11,488 bases of DNA, from positions 4,318 to 15,805 of the forward strand of contig MERZ01000405.1 in NCBI GenBank assembly GCA_001770785.1. The letters are read 5' to 3'. Below, in pieces: positions 1-7,715 of the stretch. The position numbers and the translations under genes were made by a program. Position 1 is the first letter of the stretch, and every line of letters begins with the position of its first letter. The DNA comes from Burkholderiales bacterium RIFCSPHIGHO2_12_FULL_61_11 (GTDB lineage: Bacteria; Pseudomonadota; Gammaproteobacteria; Burkholderiales; Burkholderiaceae_C). The notes under the pieces are model-generated. The model was not told the origin of the DNA. It saw nothing but the letters and a program-made list of their open reading frames with translations, and did no database searches.

Positions 1-237
1 GTCGATGGAGATTTCGCCGGCATCGGCGCGCACCAGGCCCACGATCATGTAAAACGAGGTGGTTTTGCCAGCGCCATTGGGGCCCAGCAAACCAACCACT
101 TCGCCTTTTTGTACAGTCAACGAGACATCCTGCACCACCATGCGGCTGCCGTAGGATTTCCGCAGCCCCTGCGCGACCAGGCCGCTGAGCGTTGCGGTCC
201 CGCTCCGGGCCGTTGAAGTGTCAATCACCGCATTCAT
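1..237 (-). CDS. lptB: LptB, ATP-binding subunit of the LPS export ABC transporter (partial, N-terminal 79 residues)
   Basis: LptB is the cytoplasmic ATPase that works with LptF and LptG to extract lipopolysaccharide from the inner membrane and push it along the LptC-LptA bridge. The visible part starts at the ATG at 237 and runs off the left edge in frame. It contains the Walker A motif GPNGAGKTT at residues 52-60, followed by [14 protein letters not shown], typical of LptB. The first 20 or so residues ([20 protein letters not shown]) are an extension ahead of the usual start of the nucleotide-binding domain. The Walker B, signature and H-loop lie outside the window. The start is 16 bases after the lptA stop, so the two are very likely cotranscribed; I see no strong Shine-Dalgarno sequence, which suggests translational coupling. 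rpoN would be the expected next gene. The identity is firm because of the P-loop type and the lptA neighbour. Confidence 0.93.
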   Translation of the reverse strand, partial: MNAVIDTSTARSGTATLSGLVAQGLRKSYGSRMVVQDVSLTVQKGEVVGLLGPNGAGKTTSFYMIVGLVRADAGEISID

Positions 238-253
238 GTATTGCAGGTTCTTT

Positions 254-886
254 CTAGTTTTTGACATTGCCCAGCGTGGTGCTGGGACGCAGGCCGGGCG
301 CGGGCCCAGCGGCTGGCGATACTGCGGCGCCCGGTGCCGATGCGGCGGCGCGCGGCGACAGCATGGCGCGAACCCGCCCGGTCGGATTGGCGGCCGTGCG
401 GTTTTCCGCACCGCCATCGACGGTGAATACATCGGTGTTGTTGTTGTAAACAATCAGCGCGCCAGTGGTCTCGTCTGCCAGCGTGGCACCTTGGTAGCGG
501 CGCACCACGGCACGCCTGATGAATTTGACGGTATCGGCGCGGCTGTCATATTCAATCCGCTCGCCTTCGCCCTCGATGTACTCATCGACCCCATCGCGTT
601 TTTTGCGGTAAAAGGCCAGCTTGCCGGGCGCGGCAATGGCAACGGCCTGCTGGTAACCCTCGGGATCCTGCGCCACATCCACCCGCTCGCCGCGGATGAT
701 GGTTGTGCCTTTGGTGATGACCACGTTGCCGGTGAACACAGTGGTCTGCTTCAGGTCGTCGTAGCGCAAGGCATCGGCCTCGGCGTTCATGGGCTTGTCG
801 CGATCAGCGGTTTCAGCGGCCGCCGGAAACCCCCCTGCCGCCGCCAGGGCGGCCATCACGATCAGGGAGAAAAAGGCTTGTTTCAT
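254..886 (-). CDS. lptA: LptA, periplasmic LPS transport protein (OstA-like)
   Basis: LptA forms the periplasmic filament that carries lipopolysaccharide from LptC to LptD. The 210-residue product begins with a Sec signal peptide ([24 protein letters not shown], likely cut near residue 24). An OstA-type beta-jellyroll follows at about residues 33-150, with the characteristic opening [20 protein letters not shown], then [16 protein letters not shown] and later [11 protein letters not shown]. The C-terminal 40 residues are a low-complexity Ala/Pro tail ([18 protein letters not shown]) not needed for the fold. The gene ends 16 bases before lptB. Upstream, on the same strand, is dsbA rather than lptC, which often precedes lptA; an intrinsic terminator-like hairpin lies in between, so lptA probably has its own promoter. 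No good Shine-Dalgarno sequence is visible before the ATG. Family assignment is based on the domain pattern and on the lptB neighbour. Confidence 0.9.
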   Translation of the reverse strand: MKQAFFSLIVMAALAAAGGFPAAAETADRDKPMNAEADALRYDDLKQTTVFTGNVVITKGTTIIRGERVDVAQDPEGYQQAVAIAAPGKLAFYRKKRDGVDEYIEGEGERIEYDSRADTVKFIRRAVVRRYQGATLADETTGALIVYNNNTDVFTVDGGAENRTAANPTGRVRAMLSPRAAASAPGAAVSPAAGPAPGLRPSTTLGNVKN

Positions 887-921
887 AAGGCACGAATCTT
901 GCTTCTTGTAGGGTTCTGGTC

Positions 922-927
922 ATTGTA
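922..927 (-). promoter_or_regulatory. Possible -10 element for lptA-lptB
   Basis: On the minus strand the sequence TACAAT (5 of 6 matches to TATAAT) lies about 36 bases before the lptA start and after the dsbA terminator hairpin. A matching -35 hexamer at 16-18 bases upstream is poor, so this is only a candidate. Confidence 0.25.
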
Positions 928-973
928 GCCAAGGCTGCAGCGGGAATGATTGTTATGGGAAATTTGGCCCATG

Positions 974-997
974 AAAAAACCCGTCTACCGCTGACGG
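974..997 (-). terminator. Intrinsic terminator after dsbA
   Basis: A perfect 5-bp GC-rich stem (CCGTC/GACGG, positions 981-985 and 993-997) with a 7-base loop is followed on the minus strand by six T residues (979-974). The other flank carries a run of seven T on the plus strand (999-1005), so the element could work in both directions. It sits about 55 bases past the dsbA stop and would separate dsbA from lptA. The short stem is the main weakness. Confidence 0.55.
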
Positions 998-1050
998 ATT
1001 TTTTTGCCGGCGCGCGGTGCCTGTGGCTTGGCAGAGGCGCCTGGGTGGCC

Positions 1051-1716
1051 TTACCTGGCTTTACCGCGCGATTGTCCGATCAGGTAATCCGCCACCTGCA
1101 GCGCGCGCTCCATGGTTTGTGCCTGGGTGCCGGAGGTAAAGTAACGCCCGTTGATGCCGAGGGCCGGCACGCCATCAACCGCATAGGAATCCTGCAACTG
1201 TGTGGCCTTGCGCACCTTGGTGCTGACCGAAAACGAGTTGTACATTTCGACAAACTTGGCTTTGCTGATGCCTTGCTTTTCGGCCCAGACAGACAGCAAC
1301 TCAGCGGTGTTAAGCAACTGTTTATCGACGTGAATGGCGTTGAACACCTTCTTATGGAGCTCATCGACCTTGCCCATGCCTTCGAGCACATAGTAAAGGC
1401 GCTGCTGCGGTTCAAAATCAGGGCGAAACGACACCGGAACACGCCTGAGCGTCACGTCTTTGGGCGCTTTTTTGCTCCAGGCGTCAAGCAAGGGCTCAAA
1501 GCGGTTGCAATGCGGGCAGCTGTACCAGAAGAATTCCACCACTTCAACCTGACCCGCAGAGGCCTCGGTCGGCGCGGGCTTGCCCAGCGTCAGGTAGTCA
1601 GCGCCGTCCTTGAAGGCACTGGCCTGGGCTTGCGCGGCGGTGGGCATCAGGGCTGCACCCCAAGTGGTGGCGGCAGCCATGGAAGCCGCTGAAAGCGAAA
1701 ATTCACGTCGTTGCAT
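1051..1716 (-). CDS. dsbA: DsbA-type periplasmic thiol:disulfide oxidoreductase
   Basis: This protein introduces disulfide bonds into exported proteins in the periplasm and is reoxidised by DsbB. The 221-residue product has the thioredoxin-fold active site CPHC at residues 67-70 (FFWYSCPHCNRFEP), the long helical insertion of DsbA, and the cis-proline loop in VDGVPALGINGRY near the C-terminus. I chose the ATG at 1716, not the in-frame ATG at 1767, because GGAG lies 8 bases before it and it starts directly with an export signal; the 17 extra residues of the longer form would bury that signal. The signal begins MQRREFSLSAAS, a twin-arginine-like start, and ends near AAQAQA. The gene follows the SPOR-domain gene on the same strand after about 127 bases and is followed by a terminator hairpin. 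Confidence 0.92.
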   Translation of the reverse strand: MQRREFSLSAASMAAATTWGAALMPTAAQAQASAFKDGADYLTLGKPAPTEASAGQVEVVEFFWYSCPHCNRFEPLLDAWSKKAPKDVTLRRVPVSFRPDFEPQQRLYYVLEGMGKVDELHKKVFNAIHVDKQLLNTAELLSVWAEKQGISKAKFVEMYNSFSVSTKVRKATQLQDSYAVDGVPALGINGRYFTSGTQAQTMERALQVADYLIGQSRGKAR

Positions 1717-1843
1717 CAATTTTTCTCCGGTTATGTCGGTGGTGGGAGTCGGGATCGGCCGCTGCATCAGTGTATTGAATGAAAAACCAGCAATTGCAAT
1801 GCCAAATGATGTGACGTCGCGCCGAGAAAAAGTTCAGTCACGC

Positions 1844-2500
1844 TCAGCGCTGGACCCTGACCAATGCCGTCTCGATGGAGTTGCTGTCCAGCCGCTCCTT
1901 GGCCTGATCGGCGTCTTCCTTTTTATCAAACGGCCCCAAACGCACGCGGTACACAGTTCGGCCCGACTGCTCGCGTTCAGTGACCCTGGCCTGCATGCCC
2001 AGCAGCAGCAGCCTGGCACGCTGCTGCTCGGCGTCTTGCGGTGTGCGGAATGCGCCGGCCTGGATGAAATAAGTGAAGGGATCAACCCCCGAGCCGGCTG
2101 GGGCCGCTTGCGTCCTGGCCTTGGCCAGATCCCCCAGGGGATCGGCTGACACGGCCGGTTTGGCCGTTTTGGGCGCGGTCGCCGCATTGGGATCGGGCAC
2201 GGCGACATGGCTCACCTCGCCGGAAGCCGGAGGCGGTATCACGGAATTTTTCCCGGCCAGCGGTGCGTTCGGGTTCCAGTCCTTGTTCTTTTTGGCCTCC
2301 TGCGCATCACCGTCAGGGTTGTGCGGCTGGCTCTTGTTCATGAAGGGAACCGGCACCTTGGTGATGTAAACCGCCACGGCCAGCGCGGCGCCCAGACCGA
2401 TCAGCACGCCAATAATCAGACCCAGCAGGGTTCCACCTCGTTGTTTGTTCATACCTTGTCCAACTTGCTTGCCTGACTCTGCGTGTTTTGCGTGCTTCAT
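1844..2500 (-). CDS. SPOR-domain membrane protein, FtsN-like
   Basis: A bitopic inner-membrane protein of 218 residues. A short basic cytoplasmic tail is followed by one transmembrane helix at about residues 24-46 (TLLGLIIGVLIGLGAALAVAVY). A Pro/Ala/Lys-rich periplasmic linker runs to about residue 138. A C-terminal SPOR domain covers about residues 142-218 (YFIQAGAFRTPQDAEQQ, then VYRVRLGPFDKKEDADQ). SPOR domains bind glycan strands lacking stem peptides at the septum, and this architecture matches FtsN and related division proteins. True FtsN identity cannot be shown from the sequence alone, so no symbol is given. The start lies 6 bases after the argS stop, implying one transcript. An alternative start at 2452 (MNKQRGGTLLG) has a GGA/AAGG-rich leader and would give 202 residues with the same topology. 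Confidence 0.85.
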   Translation of the reverse strand: MKHAKHAESGKQVGQGMNKQRGGTLLGLIIGVLIGLGAALAVAVYITKVPVPFMNKSQPHNPDGDAQEAKKNKDWNPNAPLAGKNSVIPPPASGEVSHVAVPDPNAATAPKTAKPAVSADPLGDLAKARTQAAPAGSGVDPFTYFIQAGAFRTPQDAEQQRARLLLLGMQARVTEREQSGRTVYRVRLGPFDKKEDADQAKERLDSNSIETALVRVQR

Positions 2501-2506
2501 GGTTTA

Positions 2507-4192
2507 TTACATTTTGCGGGGAGCGCTGACGCCCAGCACCGCCAGGCCATTGTGCAACACCTGCGCGGTGGCCGCGATCAGCGCCAGCCGCGCCAGCTTG
2601 ACCGCCTCCTCATCGACCAGAATCCGCTCGGCATCGTAATAGCTGTGGTAGCAGGCCGCCAGTTCACGCAGGTAAAACGCCACATCATGCGGCGCCAAAC
2701 CGCTGGCCGCATGGCTGAGCATGTCGGGGTATTTTGCCAGCAGCAGCATCAACGCCTGCGCTTGCGGGCTGGTCAGCGGTGACAGGTTCACATCCTTGAG
2801 GATGCTTTCATCGCCGCCCTGGGCCGCCCATATCGTCAGGATGGAGCAAATGCGCGCATGGGCATATTGCACGTAGTACACCGGGTTTTCATTGTTCTTG
2901 GCCAGCGCCAGGTCAATGTCAAAGATGTATTCGGTGTCGGGCTTGCGGCTGAGCAGAAAAAAGCGCACGGCGTCGACGCTGGTCCATTCAATCAGGTCGC
3001 GCAGCGTGACGTAACTGCCGGCGCGCTTGGAGATCTTGACCTCTTCACCATGGCGCACCACGCGCACCATGGTGTGCAGCACGTAGTCGGGGTAGCCCGG
3101 CGGAATGCCGACGTTCACCGCCTGCAGGCCGGCGCGAACCCGGGCCACGGTGCCGTGGTGGTCCATGCCCTGGATGTTGATGGCTTTGGCAAAACCGCGC
3201 TCCCACTTGGCCAGGTGGTAGGCCACATCGGGAACGAAATAGGTGTAGCTGCCGTCGCCCTTGCGCATGACGCGATCCTTGTCGTCGCCATACTCGGTGG
3301 ACTTGAGCCAGAGTGCGCAGTCGTGCTCGTAGGTCTTGCCGGCGTCGTACAGTTTCTTGACGACGGCATCCACCTTGCCACTCAGGTACAGGCTGGACTC
3401 AAGGTAGTAGTTGTCGAACTTGACCGCGAAAGCCTTCAGATCCAGATCTTGCTCATGGCGCAGGAAAGCCACGGCGAACAGGCGGATGTCATCCAGCGCC
3501 TCCACATCACCCGAGGCGGTGAACTCGCGGTCGTCCGACCGGACGGTCTTTTTGGCAAGAAAGTCGGCCGCAATGTCGGCGATATAGTCGCCGTTGTACG
3601 CTTGTTCGGGCCACTCGGGATCGCCCGGTTTGAAACCTTTGGCGCGCAACTGGGTACTGGTGGCCAGCGTGCCAATTTGCACGCCGGCATCGTTGTAATA
3701 AAACTCGCGGTACACCTCCCAGCCTTGGCTCTGGTACAGGTTGCAGATGGCGTCGCCCAAAGCGGCCTGGCGGCCATGGCCCACATGCAGGGGCCCGGTC
3801 GGGTTGGCCGAGACAAACTCGACAATCATGCGCCGCTTGCCGTCAGTCGGCTGGCTGCCGTAGTGCGCGCCGGCCTGCAACACCTCACGCACGGTTTTCT
3901 GCTTGGCGGCAGGTTTGAGCCGGATATTGAGAAAGCCCGGACCGGCAATTTCAAGCGCATCAACCCAGCGCCCGAAGGCCGGTGCCTGCAGCAGCAAGGC
4001 GCGCAGCGTTTCGGCGGTTTGGCGGGGGTTCTGTTTGAGCGACTTGGCCAGTTGCATGGCGGCCGTGCAGGCGAAATCGCCATGGGCCGCCACTTTGGGC
4101 GACTCAAAAACGGCTTTGTCGCCAGCCCCTGGGGAGAGTTGTTCCAGCGCGGCAGCCAGGGCGGCGAGCAGGTCTTTTTTAATCGAAAGCAT
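2507..4192 (-). CDS. argS: Arginyl-tRNA synthetase
   Basis: This cytoplasmic enzyme charges tRNA-Arg with arginine using ATP. It is a class I synthetase of 561 residues, the normal length for the family. The N-terminal Add1-type tRNA-binding domain spans about residues 1-100 ([20 protein letters not shown]). The HIGH-type motif appears as HVGH at 136-139 within [26 protein letters not shown]-equivalent loop, KISKRAG, lies at 386-392, followed by the alpha-helical DALR anticodon-binding domain ([13 protein letters not shown] onwards) to the C-terminus. No frameshift or missing motif is seen. No clear Shine-Dalgarno sequence precedes the ATG. The gene is the first of an apparent argS, SPOR, dsbA run. 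A 480-codon open frame on the opposite strand (2858-4300) is a shadow of codon bias. Confidence 0.97.
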   Translation of the reverse strand: MLSIKKDLLAALAAALEQLSPGAGDKAVFESPKVAAHGDFACTAAMQLAKSLKQNPRQTAETLRALLLQAPAFGRWVDALEIAGPGFLNIRLKPAAKQKTVREVLQAGAHYGSQPTDGKRRMIVEFVSANPTGPLHVGHGRQAALGDAICNLYQSQGWEVYREFYYNDAGVQIGTLATSTQLRAKGFKPGDPEWPEQAYNGDYIADIAADFLAKKTVRSDDREFTASGDVEALDDIRLFAVAFLRHEQDLDLKAFAVKFDNYYLESSLYLSGKVDAVVKKLYDAGKTYEHDCALWLKSTEYGDDKDRVMRKGDGSYTYFVPDVAYHLAKWERGFAKAINIQGMDHHGTVARVRAGLQAVNVGIPPGYPDYVLHTMVRVVRHGEEVKISKRAGSYVTLRDLIEWTSVDAVRFFLLSRKPDTEYIFDIDLALAKNNENPVYYVQYAHARICSILTIWAAQGGDESILKDVNLSPLTSPQAQALMLLLAKYPDMLSHAASGLAPHDVAFYLRELAACYHSYYDAERILVDEEAVKLARLALIAATAQVLHNGLAVLGVSAPRKM

Positions 4193-4366
4193 CGGGCGAT
4201 TTTACGTTTAACAAAGGCGGCAATTTGGCAGGCCATGGCGCGCCGGGTTTCCAGCCAGAAGCCGCCGCCGCTGGCAGCTTTGTTACTACGAATTCAATAG
4301 CTGACAACGCCGGAGTTTATTGGGCTATATGGCCCGCGTCAGGCATTCGGCGGCAAGCGGCTCACG

Positions 4367-4385
4367 CCAGCCCATAAAGGGCTGG
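4367..4385. repeat. Perfect 7-bp inverted repeat
   Basis: CCAGCCC and GGGCTGG are separated by ATAAA, giving a compact hairpin with a 5-base loop. No T-run follows on either strand, so it is not a standard terminator. It lies in the part that resembles a dispersed palindromic repeat. Confidence 0.6.
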
Positions 4386-4480
4386 AGGCTAATTGGTTAA
4401 ATTCAAAAGAATTTCTTGAATCAACTTCTTGAGCGGCTGACCGCCGCTACAGCGGGGAGAATGAGGCAGCGCCATTCTGG

Positions 4481-4510
4481 GTCCTGTTCCTGGCAAGACA
4501 AGAACAGGAC
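4481..4510 (-). terminator. Hairpin downstream of dctM, possible transcript end without a T-run
   Basis: A perfect 9-bp inverted repeat (GTCCTGTTC at 4481-4489, GAACAGGAC at 4502-4510) with a 12-base loop lies 40 bases past the dctM stop. There is no following T-run on the minus strand. It could protect the 3' end of the TRAP mRNA or act with Rho; a regulator binding site is the alternative. Confidence 0.4.
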
Positions 4511-4550
4511 GTAACTGCCGGGCCAGCCTGCGCGGGAATACGAGCAGTTC

Positions 4551-5921
4551 CTATTTCGCCACCCCATACATCTGTTGCGGGAGCCACAGAATAACTTGCG
4601 GCCAATTGAAACAGATCAACACCATCATTAGTTGCAGCGCGACGAACGGTATCACGCCAATATAGATGTCGCGGATGGTCACGCCCTTGGGGACCACCCC
4701 CTTCAGGTAGAACAGTGAAAAGCCCACTGGCGGCGTCAGGAACGAGGTTTGCAGCATCAGCGCGACGAGGATCAGGAACCAGGTCATGTCGAGTCCGGTG
4801 AGCTTGATCACCGGAGCCAGCAGCGGCAGGATGATCAGCACGATCTCGAACCAGTCGAGGAAGAAGCCGGCGAGAAAGACCACCAGCAACACGAGCATGA
4901 CCAAACCGGTCGGCCCCAACCCGGTGCCCTTGAATACTTCGGCGATCAGCTCATCGCCGCCGATCATGCGCAACACATAGGAAAACACGGTGGCGCCGAC
5001 AAAAATTGCGAAAATAAAGCAAGTGGTGGTGGTGGTGTCGATGCCGACCTGCCGGATCACGGCCCAACTGAGTTTGCGGTTGGCGGCTGCCAGCAGCATG
5101 GCGCCGAACGCGCCCAGGCCGGAAGCCTCGGTCGGCGTGGCGATCCCGAAGAAGATGGAACCCAGCACCACCAGGATCAAGCCGAACGTCGGGATCGTGG
5201 AGAGAAAGGCAATCCCGATTTGACGCGCAGTCAGTTTCTCGGCGTCGGCCGGGCGCGGCGGCACGATATCGGGACGGAAAATGCCGACCAGCATGACGAA
5301 CACCATGTACAGCACGCCCAACAGCAGCCCCGGGATCAGCGCGCCCATGAACAGGTCGCCCACGGAGACCGACACCTGATCGGCCATCAGCACCAGCATG
5401 ATGGATGGAGGGATCAGGATTCCCAGCGTACCCGATGCCGCCACTATCCCGCAAGCCAGCTTCTTCGAGTAATGGTGCTGCAGCATGATCGGCATCGACA
5501 GCATGGCCAGAAGCACCACCGACGCACCAACGATGCCGGTCGAGGCCGCGAGCAGAATGCCGATCACGATCACGGTCAGGCCAAGGCCGCCGCGAATGCC
5601 GCCGAATACCTTGACGAAATTGCGCATCATGATATCGGCCACACCCGAACGGTCCAGCATCAAGCCCATATAGACGAACATCGGCAGCGACACCAATACC
5701 CAGTTCGACATGATGGCGTCGAAGCGGTCGATGATGCCGGAGAACTTGACCCAGCTGGTCAACAGAAAGGTATCAATTCCGAACTGGGTCGTCAGCGTGA
5801 TGGCGATGGCGGCAAACAGCATCGAGATGCCGGCCAGTAGCCACGCGACCGGATAGCCGATGAACAACGCCAGGATGAAGGTCGCCATCAGCGCGATGGA
5901 AAGAATTTCGTAAAAAGGCAT
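4551..5921 (-). CDS. dctM: TRAP transporter large permease subunit DctM
   Basis: DctM is the ion-coupled translocation subunit of tripartite ATP-independent periplasmic transporters. It moves the substrate delivered by DctP, driven by a sodium or proton gradient. The 456-residue product is hydrophobic throughout, consistent with about 12 membrane segments. It carries family hallmarks: FVKVFGGIRGGLGLTVIV, the re-entrant type segment CGIVAASGTLGILIPPSIML, and near the C-terminus FLTPPVGFSLFYLKGV. The length is in the range of the larger DctM proteins that pair with TakP-like binding proteins. The start has GGAAG 8 bases upstream and lies 53 bases after dctQ. The last gene of the operon, it is followed by a hairpin. 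A 363-codon opposite-strand frame inside it is not a gene. Confidence 0.95.
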   Translation of the reverse strand: MPFYEILSIALMATFILALFIGYPVAWLLAGISMLFAAIAITLTTQFGIDTFLLTSWVKFSGIIDRFDAIMSNWVLVSLPMFVYMGLMLDRSGVADIMMRNFVKVFGGIRGGLGLTVIVIGILLAASTGIVGASVVLLAMLSMPIMLQHHYSKKLACGIVAASGTLGILIPPSIMLVLMADQVSVSVGDLFMGALIPGLLLGVLYMVFVMLVGIFRPDIVPPRPADAEKLTARQIGIAFLSTIPTFGLILVVLGSIFFGIATPTEASGLGAFGAMLLAAANRKLSWAVIRQVGIDTTTTTCFIFAIFVGATVFSYVLRMIGGDELIAEVFKGTGLGPTGLVMLVLLVVFLAGFFLDWFEIVLIILPLLAPVIKLTGLDMTWFLILVALMLQTSFLTPPVGFSLFYLKGVVPKGVTIRDIYIGVIPFVALQLMMVLICFNWPQVILWLPQQMYGVAK

Positions 5922-5974
5922 GGACTACTTCCGAATAATTGCGATAGCCAGCGGGCTTGCGTCGGTGCCGCGGC

Positions 5975-6538
5975 TCAGCGCGGGCGGAACAGTGCGACCC
6001 AGACACGGGTCAGGCGGCCCATGCCTACCAGCGTGAGCAAGATGAAAGCCGTGACCAGGAAGGATTTGATGGCCCAGCGGTAGGGCAATCCGCCCGGCGC
6101 GGCCGACACCTCCGCGAGCTGCCATGAGCTGATGACGAAAGGCACGGCAAACCAGATCCCCAGCAGCGAAAACGTGAGCAGGAAGCAGCTGATGCCCAAG
6201 AATTCGATCCACAGGCGGGTCTTGCGCGAAAAGCGTTCGGCCAGTACATCGATGCGAACGTGACGCTCGTGCATTTCGGTAAATGACAGCCCGAGCAGGA
6301 AGCCCACTGCGTACAGGTGCCACTGGGTTTCTTCCAGCATGATGGAGCCCATACCAAAGCCGTAGCGCAGCAGGACCTGAAGGACGATGGTCAGCACCAA
6401 AACTGTCCACAGCAAGGAAGCGAATTCCCCGAACCAGCCAATCAGGCGGTCGACCGCGCGTGAAAATGCGGTGGTGGGCAGCGCGATACCGGACAGGCCC
6501 ACGACCAATCCATCCGGGCTGTGCACTTGCGTATTCAT
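5975..6538 (-). CDS. dctQ: TRAP transporter small permease subunit DctQ
   Basis: DctQ is the four-helix membrane partner that joins DctM in the transport complex. The 187-residue product shows four hydrophobic segments (about 40-61, 72-92, 113-140 and 158-180) and the DctQ signature near the second helix, LSFTEMHERHVRIDVLAERF. The N-terminal 30 or so residues are a soluble lead (MNTQVHSPDGLVV). The start is supported by a strong AAGGAG 7 bases before the ATG. It follows dctP after 89 bases that contain two hairpins and precedes dctM by 53 bases, so it is the middle gene of the dctP-dctQ-dctM operon. Confidence 0.92.
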   Translation of the reverse strand: MNTQVHSPDGLVVGLSGIALPTTAFSRAVDRLIGWFGEFASLLWTVLVLTIVLQVLLRYGFGMGSIMLEETQWHLYAVGFLLGLSFTEMHERHVRIDVLAERFSRKTRLWIEFLGISCFLLTFSLLGIWFAVPFVISSWQLAEVSAAPGGLPYRWAIKSFLVTAFILLTLVGMGRLTRVWVALFRPR

Positions 6539-6560
6539 TACTATTCTCCTTGCACAAACG

Positions 6561-6618
6561 AGCCGTTCCAGGCAGCTGTCGCTTCCTGGAACGGCTGGTT
6601 GCGCGCTTGCTTAGCGCG
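6561..6618 (-). promoter_or_regulatory. Tandem intercistronic hairpins between dctP and dctQ
   Basis: The larger hairpin is a perfect 12-bp inverted repeat (AGCCGTTCCAGG at 6561-6572, CCTGGAACGGCT at 6585-6596, 12-base loop). A smaller one (CGCGC/GCGCG, 6602-6606 and 6614-6618, 7-base loop) lies next to it, just after the dctP stop. Neither is followed by a T-run on the minus strand. A likely role is to shield the dctP message from 3' exonucleases or cause partial termination, so that the binding protein is made in excess over the membrane subunits. Confidence 0.65.
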
Positions 6619-6627
6619 GTTCAGTGA

Positions 6628-7683
6628 TTACTTGTAGTCACGTGGCAGATAGCCGAGGTGGTGCCAATTCTGATTCTTTTTCTGGAACGCGGTCATGCTG
6701 TCGTAAACCTTCTTGACCAACGGATCCTTGGCCGACTCTTCAGCCATGACTTCTTTCGATGCCTTGGCGAAGGCGTCCAGCATGACCTTGTTGAACTGGC
6801 GCGCTTTCACGCCCTCTTTCTCGAACTTGGTCAGGGTTGGACCCTGCAGCGCTTCAGCCTTGGCGATTGCCATGGTGACACCGGCGGTGCAAGTGGTTTC
6901 GATCTGTGCCTGGGTTTGCGGCTTGAGCTTGTTCCAGGCAGCCATGTTCACGTACAGGAACTGGTTCGTGGACGGCTGGTGCCAGCCGGGCATGTAGTAA
7001 TTCTTGGCGACCTTGGAGAAGCCGAGCTGGTCATCGACCGTCGGCAGCGAAAACTCGGTCCCGTCGAGTACACCCTTTTCCAGCGCCTGGAACAGTTCAC
7101 CGCCCGGCAGCATGGTCACCGAAGCGCCCAGCTTTTGATAGACCTTGCCGCCATAGCCGGCGGCACGGAACTTCAGGCCCTTTAGGTCATCCGGCGTGTT
7201 GATTTCCTTGCGGAACCAGCCGGCGGCCTCCGGGCTGATGGAGCCGCAAAAGATCGGATAGACGTTGTGGGGCTTGAAGGATTCCTTGAGTAGTGCATCG
7301 CCGCCGCCAAAGTACATCCAAGCGGAGAACTGTGGCGTTTCCATGCCGAAAGGCACAGCGCCGAACAAGGCGGAGACCGGCACCTTGCCGAGTTCATAGC
7401 CCATCCAGCTGTAACCCGCCTCCACCTTGCCGGTCGACACGCTGTCAAAGATGGCCAGCGCCGGCACCAGCTTGCCCGGCTCAAAGACTTGCAGATTAAT
7501 CGAACCGCCCGAGACTTTTTTCAGTTGTTCCGAGACCCAGGGCATGGTGTCGCCCAGCGCAACCAGATTTGAGCCAAAGGCCATCGGCACACCCCAGCGT
7601 ACGGTTTCCTGCGCCATCGCAGGCGCGGATAGCGCGCCGCCAATGGCGAGCGTGAGAAGAGAGGAACGCAGCACTATTTTCAT
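6628..7683 (-). CDS. dctP: TRAP transporter substrate-binding protein DctP (TakP-like)
   Basis: This periplasmic receptor captures an organic acid and hands it to DctQM. The ATG at 7683 was chosen over one at 7773 because AGGAG sits about 8 bases before it and a signal peptide begins at once (MKIVLRSSLLTLAIGGALSAPAMA, cut before QETVRW). The precursor is 351 residues. Family motifs include GWFRKEINTPDDLKGLKFRAAG, with the carboxylate-binding arginine at 173, LPGGELFQALEKGVLDGTEF at 192-211, and KNYYMPGWHQPS. These match the TakP branch (2-oxo acid or related monocarboxylate receptors). The pocket is not identical: by my remembered alignment, the metal-binding glutamine of TakP corresponds to Glu152 and its tryptophan to Phe211, while Glu210 is kept. 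The ligand is therefore not predicted beyond a carboxylic acid. Confidence 0.93.
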   Translation of the reverse strand: MKIVLRSSLLTLAIGGALSAPAMAQETVRWGVPMAFGSNLVALGDTMPWVSEQLKKVSGGSINLQVFEPGKLVPALAIFDSVSTGKVEAGYSWMGYELGKVPVSALFGAVPFGMETPQFSAWMYFGGGDALLKESFKPHNVYPIFCGSISPEAAGWFRKEINTPDDLKGLKFRAAGYGGKVYQKLGASVTMLPGGELFQALEKGVLDGTEFSLPTVDDQLGFSKVAKNYYMPGWHQPSTNQFLYVNMAAWNKLKPQTQAQIETTCTAGVTMAIAKAEALQGPTLTKFEKEGVKARQFNKVMLDAFAKASKEVMAEESAKDPLVKKVYDSMTAFQKKNQNWHHLGYLPRDYK

Positions 7684-7715
7684 GGTTTTGTCTCCTGGAC
7701 GTTGGTTGAAGAAAT

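Larger units (their letters stand above)
4193..4550. other. Gene-free region with several inverted repeats (argS upstream / dctM downstream)
   Basis: These 358 bases separate the argS start from the end of the TRAP operon. I see no coding frame with gene-like features. The stretch from about 4280 to 4410 (TTACTACGAATTCAATAGCTG, later CCAGCCCATAAAGGGCTGGAGGCTAATT) resembles, from memory, a family of short palindromic intergenic repeats common in Comamonadaceae, here in a diverged form. The argS promoter must lie in the right part of the argS-proximal sequence, but I cannot pick a convincing -35/-10 pair. Confidence 0.5.

Noticed and set aside
946..1692. 248-codon plus-strand open frame
   Set aside because: Antisense to dsbA with no recognisable domain and no ribosome binding site.
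2858..4300. 480-codon plus-strand open frame
   Set aside because: It is antisense to argS over nearly its whole length; argS has all its motifs, and the composition is that of a reverse-strand shadow in GC-rich DNA.
3008..4521. GACGTAACTGCCGG occurs at 3008-3021 and again at 4508-4521
   Set aside because: A single shared 14-mer in a window of this size is compatible with chance; flanks do not match and one copy is in argS coding sequence.
4749..5840. 363-codon plus-strand open frame, very rich in His, Gln and Asp
   Set aside because: Antisense to dctM; the His/Gln/Asp excess is what reverse-reading of hydrophobic membrane codons produces.
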